Origin: Stigmatella erecta
GTDB lineage: Bacteria; Myxococcota; Myxococcia; Myxococcales; Myxococcaceae
Length of the DNA: 64,000 nt
Assembly (NCBI RefSeq): GCF_900111745.1
Contig: NZ_FOIJ01000001.1
Location: 310,001-374,000, forward strand
Direction: 5' to 3'
Of this stretch, positions 28,306 through 35,567 are shown one piece after another. Both the position numbers and the translations under genes were made by a program. The first letter of the stretch is position 1. Every line of letters begins with the position of its first letter. The notes beneath the pieces were generated by a model that was given only the letters and a program-made list of their open reading frames with translations, was not told the origin of the DNA and did not search any database.

Positions 28306-29415
28306 CTACTGGGGCCAGTCGTTGGGGCGGCTGACGCCGTCAGCGCCCACCAGATCCCCCGTGCGGACCTGATCCAGCCTCCGGATGGCCATCACCTCGC
28401 CCATCAGCGCGGTGCCGATGGCGTGCTGTGCCGCGCCGTGCGGGCGCAGTACGCCCTCGATGCGCATGCCCCCCAGGGTGCACCCATCCTCCACCTGTCC
28501 CCGCCACAGGCGCATCAGACACTGCTTGCCCTCCTGGGGCAGGTGGTACGTCTTGAAACACTGGGCCAGGGGGCCTCCCTCGGCGGTGAGGTGCAGGCGC
28601 ACGCGGGTCTCCTCGACCGTAGGCGCCTCGTGGCGCAGCCCCTCGAGCAGCTGGGCCAACCCCCAGCCCTGCTCGGCCGAGCCGAGGAAGACGGGCACGA
28701 GCCGGTTGTCCTTGAGGGCCCGGGCCATCTGCTCATGGAGCATCTCGGGGGGCGGCACCGAGTCCTCGACGAGCGCCTCGAGCAGCTCATCGTCCTGATC
28801 CGCCAGCCGCTCCAGCATCTGCCGCCGGGCGGCCTGCTCGATGGGCCGCTGGGAGGCGGGGACCACCATCGGCGGGGCCTCGCTCGCGGCGGTCACGCCC
28901 CAGGAGTGCTCGCTCACGAGGTCCACGACGCCCACCGTGCGCTGGCCCTCGCGGAGGGGAAACTCCCGGAGCACCAGCGGGTGGCCGGAGACGACCTGGA
29001 GGGAGCTCAGCAGCGCGCGCACCGAGGCGCCGCTCTCGTTGAGGGCGTTGAGGAAGAAGAAGTGCGGAATGCGGCGCGAGTCGAGAAAGCGCAGCACGGG
29101 GGCCAGGGCCTGCGCGCAGCCCTCCTTCGCGTCACACACCAGCAGGGCCGCATCGCTGATCATCAGGGCGTGCTGGGTCTCCTGGAAGGCCTCGGGGGCA
29201 CTGGGACAGTCGATGAAGGTCCACCGCTCGCCCTGGAGATCGACGGTGGCCACGGAGAGTTCCTGGGACGGGGCCCGCCCTGCCGGGGCAGGGCCCTGGG
29301 GGGCGGGCATGGCACTCGTGCGGGCCAGCCACATCAGCGAGTCCCAGAAGGCAGTCTTTCCCTCTCCCTGAACACCCACGACAGCAACCACCCGAGGCGG
29401 TGCGGAAAATTTCAT
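28306..29415 (-). CDS. EF-G-like GTPase remnant, domains I-II only (369 aa)
   Basis: Reads like the first two domains of a translation-factor GTPase: a P-loop (VVGVQGEGKTAFWDSL), an effector and DxxG region, then a domain II-like beta barrel (PLAQCFKTYHLPQEGKQCLMRLWRG). Elongation factor G has about 690 residues and five domains; domains III-V are absent. The nucleotide-recognition motifs are degenerate: DxxG is DCPS and NKxD is NALN. It probably does not bind GTP in the usual way. The ATG is preceded by AGGAG at 9 bases; a GTG 3 bases further out is also possible. Next on the strand after the MshEN-type gene. Function unknown. Confidence 0.72.
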   Translation of the reverse strand: MKFSAPPRVVAVVGVQGEGKTAFWDSLMWLARTSAMPAPQGPAPAGRAPSQELSVATVDLQGERWTFIDCPSAPEAFQETQHALMISDAALLVCDAKEGCAQALAPVLRFLDSRRIPHFFFLNALNESGASVRALLSSLQVVSGHPLVLREFPLREGQRTVGVVDLVSEHSWGVTAASEAPPMVVPASQRPIEQAARRQMLERLADQDDELLEALVEDSVPPPEMLHEQMARALKDNRLVPVFLGSAEQGWGLAQLLEGLRHEAPTVEETRVRLHLTAEGGPLAQCFKTYHLPQEGKQCLMRLWRGQVEDGCTLGGMRIEGVLRPHGAAQHAIGTALMGEVMAIRRLDQVRTGDLVGADGVSRPNDWPQ

Positions 29416-29493
29416 CACCGTTCACTCCTAATTAGGGGCCAGTGGAACCCCCAAAAGGTGCGATCGGAAGTGGCGGCCGGGGAGGTACGAAAG

Positions 29494-29520
29494 AGACGGC
29501 AGGAGGCTGCCCCCTCGTCT
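29494..29520 (-). terminator. Possible terminator after the MshEN-type gene
   Basis: Inner arms GGCAG/CTGCC and outer AGAC/GTCT form an interrupted hairpin starting 9 bases past the stop codon, followed on the minus strand by CTCTTTC. The T-tract is poor, so it may not stop all transcription, and the downstream GTPase-like gene could still be read through. Confidence 0.35.
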
Positions 29521-29528
29521 GCCCTGTC

Positions 29529-30413
29529 TCAACCAGGCAAGAGATCCTGGGCGGAGGAATTGCGGGGCACCGCCGTCCGCACGCTCCGCGAGGCAGGCGG
29601 GCGCAGCCGGTGGATGGCCCGGAGCAACAGCTCCTCGTCCAGGGGATTGGCGAGGAACCCCCGCGCCCCCAGGGCCTGGGCCCGCTCGAAGCCCTCACCG
29701 TCCGAGTCACCGTGGATGATGAGGGCACTGGTGAGCCGGGCCTCCCCCATGAGGAGCCCCTCCATGGCTTGCATGGGCGCGAGGACGATGTCGGAGGGGC
29801 CCGCGTGGAAGACTTCCAGAGGCGTCACCACGCGCGTCTCATACCCGTGCCGGGCGAGCACCCGGGACATCAGTACCGAGGTAACGGGCGGCCAGCCATA
29901 GAGCAGCAGGGCTGCCTCGTCGGAGGGGGAGGATGCGGCCTCCGCTGGTTCCCGGGCAGGCTCCCGGATGCCATACAGCACGGCGAGGGCCCGGGTGAGG
30001 GCGGTGTCCGAGGCGAGGTGGGGCTCGACCCGGGGCTTTCCCGAGATGGCGCGCACGGCGTCCAGGGCCTCGATGGACGCGGGGGCGGGCAGGGCGACGT
30101 GCAGCACCTCGCGATCGCGCTGCTCCAGGCGCAGGGGCACGATGCGGTATTGCTGGGCGATCCGGGAGGGGATGAGCCGGGCGAGCTTGGGCTCCAGCCG
30201 CTCCCTCTCCAGGGCCACGGCGTCAATGCCGAGCTGGTCCGAGAGGGCCTGAAGCACCTCGGACTCGGTGCAGATCCCTTCCCGCACGAGGGCCCGGCCC
30301 AACGGAACGCGAACCTCGTGGTGGTGCACCAGCCCCAGCCGGAGCTGCGCGCGGTTGACCACGCCCCGCTCCAAGAGAATCTCGCCCAGCATGCGTCGGG
30401 TGCCTGGTTCCAT
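29529..30413 (-). CDS. MshEN-domain protein with C-terminal pseudo-receiver (294 aa)
   Basis: The first 60 residues fit the MshEN (GspE/PilB N-terminal) fold, in which two short motifs can bind cyclic di-GMP: MLGEILLERGVVNRAQL, then VPLGRALVREGI. The Gln of the classic motif is replaced in HHHEVRVPLG, so binding needs testing. The last 120 residues look like a response-regulator receiver (LLLYGWPPVTSVLMSRVLAR, ALGARGFLANPLDEEL), but the phospho-acceptor segment is DIVLAPMQAMEG, so the usual Asp is gone. No secretion ATPase domain is present. Divergent from the repeat-bearing protein, with a shared regulatory region between. Confidence 0.7.
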   Translation of the reverse strand: MEPGTRRMLGEILLERGVVNRAQLRLGLVHHHEVRVPLGRALVREGICTESEVLQALSDQLGIDAVALERERLEPKLARLIPSRIAQQYRIVPLRLEQRDREVLHVALPAPASIEALDAVRAISGKPRVEPHLASDTALTRALAVLYGIREPAREPAEAASSPSDEAALLLYGWPPVTSVLMSRVLARHGYETRVVTPLEVFHAGPSDIVLAPMQAMEGLLMGEARLTSALIIHGDSDGEGFERAQALGARGFLANPLDEELLLRAIHRLRPPASRSVRTAVPRNSSAQDLLPG

Positions 30414-30518
30414 AGAGGTGGTTCTTGACCACCCGCGCCTCCAAAGACGATGGACAGGAGGAAGAGGGCCCGCCCGGTTGGCCGCTGCTCTGCCCCATGT
30501 GCCGGGGGGCCGCCTCCT

Positions 30519-30554
30519 GGTGACTGAAGTCATCAACCCCTGACTCCAGTCACC
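30519..30554. promoter_or_regulatory. Tandem palindromes TGACTnnAGTCA, candidate activator sites
   Basis: Two copies of the palindrome, TGACTGAAGTCA at 30521 and TGACTCCAGTCA at 30541, are exactly 20 bases apart centre to centre, two helical turns, so bound dimers would lie on one DNA face. Together they also form a 14-base inverted repeat with one mismatch (outer arms GGTGACTG and CAGTCACC). They lie about 55 bases upstream of a sigma-54-like promoter, a normal distance for an enhancer-binding protein. The protein that binds is unknown. Confidence 0.6.
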
Positions 30555-30607
30555 GCCTTCGAGGGAGGCGCGCCCTGTAAAATCAAGGACTTCCATCACC
30601 CGACATG

Positions 30608-30623
30608 TGGCATGTGCGCTGCA
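30608..30623 (+). promoter_or_regulatory. Sigma-54-like promoter upstream of the repeat-bearing protein
   Basis: TGGCATGTGCGCTGCA matches the -24/-12 consensus TGGCAC-N5-TTGCA with exact GG-N10-GC spacing; two bases differ. The start codon is about 46 bases after the -12 element. Found by eye; experimental start site unknown. Confidence 0.55.
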
Positions 30624-30668
30624 GTAGGCCCAGGCACGCTCCCTCGCGGTCCTGAACGGTGAAAACAC

Positions 30669-31856
30669 ATGAACACGATCAATTCGGCGAACCGGTTTCC
30701 CTCCGTTGCTCAGCAGCCCCGCACCGCCACGCCCGGCCCCACGGAGCGCTCGCGCACGCCGCACCTGGACAACGCGCTGGCTCAGGTCCGCGTGGGCGGG
30801 GTGGTGCGGGAGCCCCGCGTCCTGGAGGCCCGGACGGCCACGCCGGGGCCCACGGAGCGCTCGCGCACGCCGCACCTGGACAACCCCCTGGCGCAGCTCC
30901 GCGTGGGCGGGGTGGCGCGGGAGCCCCGCGTCCCGGTGGATGCGTTCGGGGCCGGTGGCTTCGGCGCCCATGAGTCCCGGATGAGCCCCAGCCATCTGCC
31001 GGTCCGGGATGTGTTCGAGGCGCCCAGTGGGTTCGAGGCTCCCATTGAGCTCCAGGGGCCCCGCGAGCTCGAGGCTCCCCGTGAGCTCGAGGCTCCCGTT
31101 GCGGAGCAGGCCCCGGAGCCTGAGGGCCTGAGCGCCACGCAGAAGCGGCCGAAGGGGGACACCCGGTCGGCGGAGGACATCGTCAACGACACGCCCGTGC
31201 TGGCCAAGCTGGGCCGCCAGAAGGACATCAAGTTCGACGACCTGTGCAAGCAGACCGGCGTCGATCCCAAGCTCTCCCTGAAGGACGCGAAGCAGAACCC
31301 GGATGCCGTCTACCGGCTGGCCAAGGTGCTGGAGCACATCGACAGCGCCAAGAGCTCCACCGGCGGTGACCGGTCGAACAAGGTGAAGGACGGGCAGGGC
31401 GACGGCAACATCGAGGGCATCACCAAGGACGGCGATGCCCGGCACGGGACGGAAGCCGGCATGGTGAAGGACTTCGCCGAGAAGGGCTACAGCTCCCTGG
31501 GCGAGGCTCACCAGCTGCCGACCACCTCGGACACCCACGTCAAGGCGGACGGGAGCAACAAGGACAACTTCCAGTGGTTCGCCGGCGAGGTGGGCAAGCA
31601 CACGTGGTTCATCCCGGGGCTCAGCAACGTGCTGACGGGGATCGGTGAGTCGGAGGGCGGGTTGGGCGGCGTGCTCAAGGGAGGCGCGGAGGGCGTGCTC
31701 AACACCTGGAAGGGAGCCGCCGAGGGCGTGTTGAGCGCCGTGACGACGGGCAAGGTCAACCCTGCGACCCTCGCGCTGGGCGCCTACGCCGGTGCCCTGG
31801 GCGAGACCGAGGCCGCCCCCGACGTGGTGAAGGACATCGCCAATTTCTTTGCCTGA
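30669..31856 (+). CDS. Repeat-bearing protein of unknown function (395 aa)
   Basis: No known family was recognised. Residues 18-51 and 55-88 are two near-identical copies of a segment with RTATPGPTERSRTPHLDN and RVGGV, a 111-base duplication in the DNA. A Pro/Glu-rich region with ELEAP repeats follows (about 120-150). The rest is hydrophilic and charged: KGDTRSAEDIVNDT, VKDGQGDGNIEG and GTEAGMVKDFAEKGYS, followed by a Gly/Ala-rich tail. There is no signal peptide or membrane segment. Such a layout, a disordered repeated head followed by a globular tail, occurs in secreted effectors and in scaffold proteins, but that is inference. Ribosome site GGTGA. Transcription is probably sigma-54 dependent. 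Confidence 0.7.
   Translation: MNTINSANRFPSVAQQPRTATPGPTERSRTPHLDNALAQVRVGGVVREPRVLEARTATPGPTERSRTPHLDNPLAQLRVGGVAREPRVPVDAFGAGGFGAHESRMSPSHLPVRDVFEAPSGFEAPIELQGPRELEAPRELEAPVAEQAPEPEGLSATQKRPKGDTRSAEDIVNDTPVLAKLGRQKDIKFDDLCKQTGVDPKLSLKDAKQNPDAVYRLAKVLEHIDSAKSSTGGDRSNKVKDGQGDGNIEGITKDGDARHGTEAGMVKDFAEKGYSSLGEAHQLPTTSDTHVKADGSNKDNFQWFAGEVGKHTWFIPGLSNVLTGIGESEGGLGGVLKGGAEGVLNTWKGAAEGVLSAVTTGKVNPATLALGAYAGALGETEAAPDVVKDIANFFA
30720..30932 (+). repeat. 111-base tandem repeat, two copies
   Basis: Period 37 codons inside the unknown 395-aa protein. Copy 1 runs 30720-30821, copy 2 runs 30831-30932; the encoded residues differ at only four of 34 positions (Ala/Pro, Val/Leu, Val/Ala and one other at most). 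Suggests recent duplication by slippage or unequal exchange. Confidence 0.8.
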
Positions 31857-31870
31857 TGCCCAAATGCCGA

Positions 31871-31886
31871 GAGCGCGTTCGCGCTC
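31871..31886. terminator. Hairpin between convergent genes
   Basis: Perfect 7-base arms GAGCGCG and CGCGCTC around TT, in the 39-base gap between the repeat-bearing protein and the methyltransferase. No T-tract follows on either strand, so termination may rely on Rho. Confidence 0.4.
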
Positions 31887-31895
31887 CCGCTGTCA

Positions 31896-32555
31896 TTAAA
31901 GCCGGGGCTCCGCGGGTTGGTACTCGTGGATCCAGACGGATTCGATGCCCCACGTGAAGAGCATCCACCTCCGGGAGCGCCGCACGAAGTCCGGGGCCTC
32001 GATGGGGCGCGTCACGGTGATGAAGCGCGTTCCGGGACGGCACGTCCGGAACCTCTCGATGAGCCGCGCCTTCGTCTCGGGTTCGAGCGCCAGCCAGTTG
32101 GTGAAGACGTGGGTGGGATCCTCCAGGTCCGCCTGGGTGGCATCGCCCACCTGGAGGCGGGCCCCCACGCGCGCCAGTGGTGCTTCCACCCGCGTCACAT
32201 GGTCCGCGATTAGCTCGATTCCCCGGGCCTCGGCGCCCAGCCACCGGGCCGCGAGCAGCACCCGGCCCCGGCCCGCGCCGAGATCCACCAGCCGGCTTCC
32301 CCGGCCCACGCCCGCGCGGCGGAACGCCAGGATCGCCGTGAGCAACGGCGTCTCGCCGTAGATGATCTCCCGGAAGCGCTGGCCGCTGGCCTTCAAGGCA
32401 CGAATCACCTCGAAGGTGCGCCGCGCCCGGTAGGGCGTATGACGGAACTCCTCCCGCCAGAGGCTCCCATAGGGCCTCAACAGCCGGGGATGGACGAGCA
32501 GCAACAACAGGTCGGTGAGGCGGGTGAGGATGCCGATGAGCAGCACCGACACCAT
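31896..32555 (-). CDS. Class I SAM-dependent methyltransferase with N-terminal membrane helix (219 aa)
   Basis: Motif I of class I methyltransferases is clear: RLVDLGAGRGRVLLAARWLG (the SAM-binding DxGxGxG), followed by RGIELIADHV for motif II and FTNWLAL at the expected motif IV position. The first 25 residues are a hydrophobic helix (MVSVLLIGILTRLTDLLLLLV). A membrane helix plus this fold resembles the FAM173/ATPSC-type lysine methyltransferases, but that link is tentative. The ATG at 32555 is the first usable start after the upstream stop 81 bases away. It follows the small 76-aa gene in the same direction, so they are likely cotranscribed. Substrate unknown. Confidence 0.72.
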   Translation of the reverse strand: MVSVLLIGILTRLTDLLLLLVHPRLLRPYGSLWREEFRHTPYRARRTFEVIRALKASGQRFREIIYGETPLLTAILAFRRAGVGRGSRLVDLGAGRGRVLLAARWLGAEARGIELIADHVTRVEAPLARVGARLQVGDATQADLEDPTHVFTNWLALEPETKARLIERFRTCRPGTRFITVTRPIEAPDFVRRSRRWMLFTWGIESVWIHEYQPAEPRL

Positions 32556-32635
32556 GAGGACGAAGCGCTGGAGGAGGGGAAGATCGAACTCCTCCAGGCC
32601 GTCCTTGTCATCCTTGGAAGGCGGAGACGCCTGGC

Positions 32636-32866
32636 TCAGCGCTCGGCTTCCTTCGAGCCGACGACGGTCAGGTTCATGCCGATCTGCACCGAGACCGGCT
32701 TGCCATCGATGGTGATGGTCGTCTTGCCGTTGATGTACCAGCCGAAGGAGCCGGTCGAGAACGCCTTGACCTCGGCGATGTGTTCCTGGCCGTTGATCAC
32801 CACCTTGAGGGGCTCGGCCTTCTCTTGGAACTGCGACAGCGACACGGGGCAGGGGGACTTGGCCAT
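32636..32866 (-). CDS. Small conserved-looking protein of unknown function (76 aa)
   Basis: A short soluble protein without signal peptide: LSQFQEKAEPLKVVINGQEH, then STGSFGWYINGKTTITIDGK, VQIGMNLTVVGSKEAER. The pattern of alternating hydrophobics and turns with Asn-Gly and Asp-Gly predicts a small beta barrel. The start is ATG with a poor ribosome site, and it is followed by the methyltransferase gene in the same direction. I know no family. A real gene is suggested by composition and by the operon with the methyltransferase. Confidence 0.6.
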   Translation of the reverse strand: MAKSPCPVSLSQFQEKAEPLKVVINGQEHIAEVKAFSTGSFGWYINGKTTITIDGKPVSVQIGMNLTVVGSKEAER

Positions 32867-32910
32867 GGCGCGGCCACCCTAGCACCAGGCCCCGTGCGGG
32901 GACCACAAAA

Positions 32911-32947
32911 GGCAAAAGGCCTGGAACCGCCTCCGGTCCCAGGCCTT
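32911..32947 (-). terminator. Intrinsic terminator of the TPR lipoprotein gene
   Basis: On the minus strand a stem of AAGGCCTGG with CCAGGCCTT, extended by ACCG/CGGT pairs, ends in TTTTGCCTTTTG. It lies 21 bases after the TPR gene stop; the stem and T-rich tail make this the clearest terminator in the window. Confidence 0.75.
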
Positions 32948-32967
32948 CGCGAGTGTTGCCGCCTGGA

Positions 32968-33759
32968 CTACTTGGGGGTGGCGCCCGCCTGAGCGGCCTT
33001 GGCGGCCTTCGAGGCCGCGGAGAACTTCTGGCTGAGCTCATCGAACTGCTTCTTGAACTCCTCCATGCGCGCCTGGTGCTGCTCGGCCCGGGCCCGCGCC
33101 TCGGCGGCCTTGGTGGCGTTCTTGGCGTTCTCCTTCGCCTCCAGCTCCGCCACGTCCTTCTGCTGCTTCTCGTGCTCCATGTACTTGGCCATCACGATGC
33201 GCTTGTTGAGGTACGTGTTGGCCGAGTTCGGGTTGATGGCGATCACCTGATCGTAATAGTCGAGCGACTTCTGCAGGTCCGCCTCGACCGGGGCGGCCGC
33301 CATGGAGCGCGCGCCGCCACGCTGGGAATAGATCTCCGCCAGCCACCCCAGGGACGCCTCGTCCTTGGGCTCGAGCTTCAGCGCCTCGTTGAAGTACTGC
33401 TCGGCCTTGTCGCTCTGGCCCCCCGTCATGTGGAGGCTCGCCAGGCCGCGGTACAGCTCCGCCTTCTGCGCGGGCTCGGTCTTGAACTCCATGAGCTTCA
33501 GCAGGGACTCGGCGGCCTTGTCCGTCTCGCCCATCTGCATGTGGGCGTAGGCCTTCTTCTCCCAGACCTTGTCCTGCTTGGGATCCGCCTGGAGCGACAG
33601 CTCGTACGCCGCGGCGGCTTCCTTCCACTCTTTCTTGCTGAGGTGATCGCTGCCCTTCACGCGGTGGATCTTGGCGGGCTCCGGCTTCTCTTCACAGCCG
33701 GTGGCCGCCGTCAGCGTGAGCACCCCGAGCACCCACCCCAGTCTTCCCAATCGGTTCAT
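32968..33759 (-). CDS. TPR-repeat lipoprotein (263 aa)
   Basis: A lipoprotein signal ends in LTAATGC, so the protein is probably attached to the outer membrane. Three to four tetratricopeptide repeats follow: KEWKEAAAAYELSLQADPKQ, ETDKAAESLLKLMEFK, and QSDKAEQYFNEALKLEPKD, then YYDQVIAINPNSANTYLNK. The last 60 residues are a charged Ala/Glu/Lys helix likely to form a coiled coil. TPR lipoproteins act as scaffolds for protein complexes, such as those in pilus, outer-membrane assembly and gliding systems. ATG at 33759 with AAAGG 7 bases upstream; a longer frame upstream was rejected because it lacks a signal. Divergent from the SulP operon. Confidence 0.82.
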   Translation of the reverse strand: MNRLGRLGWVLGVLTLTAATGCEEKPEPAKIHRVKGSDHLSKKEWKEAAAAYELSLQADPKQDKVWEKKAYAHMQMGETDKAAESLLKLMEFKTEPAQKAELYRGLASLHMTGGQSDKAEQYFNEALKLEPKDEASLGWLAEIYSQRGGARSMAAAPVEADLQKSLDYYDQVIAINPNSANTYLNKRIVMAKYMEHEKQQKDVAELEAKENAKNATKAAEARARAEQHQARMEEFKKQFDELSQKFSAASKAAKAAQAGATPK

Positions 33760-33872
33760 GCACAGCCTTTCAAGCGTTTCCCGCGCCCGAGCATAGCCGA
33801 ATTCTTCCCGGCCACCCCTCCCAGCAGGTCTCCTGGCCGCCCCCTGGGCCCCCCTCGGAGGGAGGGGGCCGT

Positions 33873-33917
33873 GGGGCAGAGTGCCCCATTGCCTCGCCCC
33901 GCGGGGCAGCCTGCCCC
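33873..33917. promoter_or_regulatory. Two palindromes GGGGCA-N3-TGCCCC, candidate enhancer sites
   Basis: GGGGCA-GAG-TGCCCC (33873-33887) and GGGGCAG-C-CTGCCCC (33903-33917) are 30 bases apart centre to centre, about three helical turns. They lie 54 bases upstream of a sigma-54-like promoter. This is the geometry expected for two dimers of an enhancer-binding activator. The binding protein is unknown. Confidence 0.6.
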
Positions 33918-33970
33918 AGGACGATGGCGCGCAGCGGCATTCCGCCTGGTGACAGAGGCCCTTCTGGCCG

Positions 33971-33986
33971 TGGCGCACCCTTTGCT
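33971..33986 (+). promoter_or_regulatory. Sigma-54-like promoter of the SulP-dabA-dabB operon
   Basis: TGGCGCACCCTTTGCT fits TGGCAC-R-N4-TTGCW with one mismatch and exact GG-N10-GC spacing. The first gene of the operon starts 82 bases after the element. A 14-base perfect palindrome (CTTAAGGCCTTAAG, 33985-33998) overlaps the -12 end and could bind a repressor. By eye only. Confidence 0.65.
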
Positions 33987-34067
33987 TAAGGCCTTAAGTA
34001 TCCGAGGGCGCTTGCTTGTCCCCTGTCCGTGCTCCCGTTTTCGCCAAGTACCCATAAGGAAAGCTTC

Positions 34068-35543
34068 ATGAGTTCGAATTTTTCGTCATCCCTGATCAAG
34101 GACGTCCCCGCGTCCCTGGTGGTCTTCCTGGTCGCGCTGCCGCTGTCGCTGGGCATCGCCGTGGCGTCGGGTGCCCCAGTCCAGGCGGGCCTCATCGCCG
34201 CCATCGTCGGAGGCATCGTCGTGGGCGTGCTGGGCGGGGCGCCGCTGCAGGTGAGCGGTCCCGCGGCGGGCCTGTCCGTCATGGTCTATGGCTTCGTGCA
34301 GAAGTTCGGCTTCGAGACCACGTGCGTCATCGCCGCCATGGCCGGCATCCTGCAGATCGCCGCGGGCTCGGCGGGCATTGCGCAGGCCGCGCTCGCCATC
34401 TCCCCGGCGGTGCTGCAGGCGATGCTGGCCGGTATCGGCATCCTCATCGCGCTGGGCCAGATGCACGTGCTGCTGGGCCACACGCCCAAGGGCTCGGCGC
34501 TCAACAACATCCTGGGGCTGGCGGACTCCGTGCCCCATGTGAACGTCAGCGCGCTCATCGTCGGCGGCTCGACGCTGCTCGTCATCCTCGTGTGGAACCG
34601 CTTCGTGGCCAAGCGCGTGCGCCTCATCCCTGGCTCGCTGGTCGCCATCTTGGTGGGCACGGTCGTGTCGCTCTTCGTGCCGGGGCAAATCCCGCATGTG
34701 ACGATCGGCTCCGGCATCTTCCAGGAGTTCCACCTGCCCACCCTGGGCGGCCACCCCATTGGGGATCTGGTGCTGGCGGCCCTGGCGCTCTTCGTGGTGG
34801 CCAGCGCCGAGTCGCTGCTGTGCGCCGTGGCCACCGATCAGCTCCACTCCGGGCCCCGGGCCAACCTGAACCGTGAGCTGTTCGCCCAGGGCGTGGGCAA
34901 CACGCTGTCGGGCCTGGTGGGCGGCCTGCCCATCACGGGCGTCATCGTGCGCAGCTCGGCGAACATCGCCGCCGAGGCGAAGACGCGCCTGTCGGCCATC
35001 CTCCACGGCGTGTGGATGCTGGTGTTCGTGCTGATGTTCTCCGGCCTGCTGGCGCGCGTGCCCATGGCGGCGCTCGCGGCGCTGCTCGTGCACGTCGGCG
35101 TGAACCTGGTGAAGATCAAGGAGATCCGCAAGATCGCCGAGTTCAACGAGGTCATCGTCTACGCCGTCACCCTGACGGGCGTCGTCTTCATCAACCTGCT
35201 GTGGGGCATTGGCATCGGCTTCGCCCTGGCGCTCGTGTTGCTGCTGCGCCGCACGGCCAAGGTGAACCTCTCCACGGAGACGCGCGGCGAGGAGATCCAC
35301 GTGACGCTCCGGGGCCACCTGAGCTTCCTGTCGGTGCCCGCGGTGACGTCGCAGCTGCGCTCCATCCCGGCGGCCCGCACGGTGCACATGCGGTTCGAGG
35401 TGGACCAGATCGATCACGCGGCCATCGAGGCCATCCGCGCCTGGCGCGTGGGCTACCAGAACGCAGGCGGCAAGGTCGTGAAGGAGCCGCTGGACGTGCT
35501 CTGGCGGGAGCTTCTACCCCGTTCGCTCAGCACCGCCGCCTAA
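34068..35543 (+). CDS. SulP-family anion transporter with STAS domain (491 aa)
   Basis: Secondary transporter of the SLC26/SulP family, which carries bicarbonate, sulfate or related anions. Fourteen hydrophobic segments fill residues 10-400; the family start is DVPASLVVFLVALPLSLGIA, and the signature near the middle is GLPITGVIVRSSANIAAEAKTRLS. A C-terminal STAS domain (about 405-491) carries VTLRGHLSFLSVPAVTSQL. The ATG has AAGGA 7 bases upstream; a GTG 39 bases earlier was set aside. The next three genes form a DAB-type carbon uptake complex and follow with a gap of only 24 bases, so bicarbonate is a likely substrate; this is inference from context. Confidence 0.88.
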   Translation: MSSNFSSSLIKDVPASLVVFLVALPLSLGIAVASGAPVQAGLIAAIVGGIVVGVLGGAPLQVSGPAAGLSVMVYGFVQKFGFETTCVIAAMAGILQIAAGSAGIAQAALAISPAVLQAMLAGIGILIALGQMHVLLGHTPKGSALNNILGLADSVPHVNVSALIVGGSTLLVILVWNRFVAKRVRLIPGSLVAILVGTVVSLFVPGQIPHVTIGSGIFQEFHLPTLGGHPIGDLVLAALALFVVASAESLLCAVATDQLHSGPRANLNRELFAQGVGNTLSGLVGGLPITGVIVRSSANIAAEAKTRLSAILHGVWMLVFVLMFSGLLARVPMAALAALLVHVGVNLVKIKEIRKIAEFNEVIVYAVTLTGVVFINLLWGIGIGFALALVLLLRRTAKVNLSTETRGEEIHVTLRGHLSFLSVPAVTSQLRSIPAARTVHMRFEVDQIDHAAIEAIRAWRVGYQNAGGKVVKEPLDVLWRELLPRSLSTAA

Positions 35544-35567
35544 AGCAGACCCGGACAGGTGAAGCCC

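Noticed and set aside
33773-33788. GGGCGC...ACGCT on the minus strand before the TPR lipoprotein
   Set aside because: Four mismatches and it would leave almost no leader, although a ribosome site is present for that gene.
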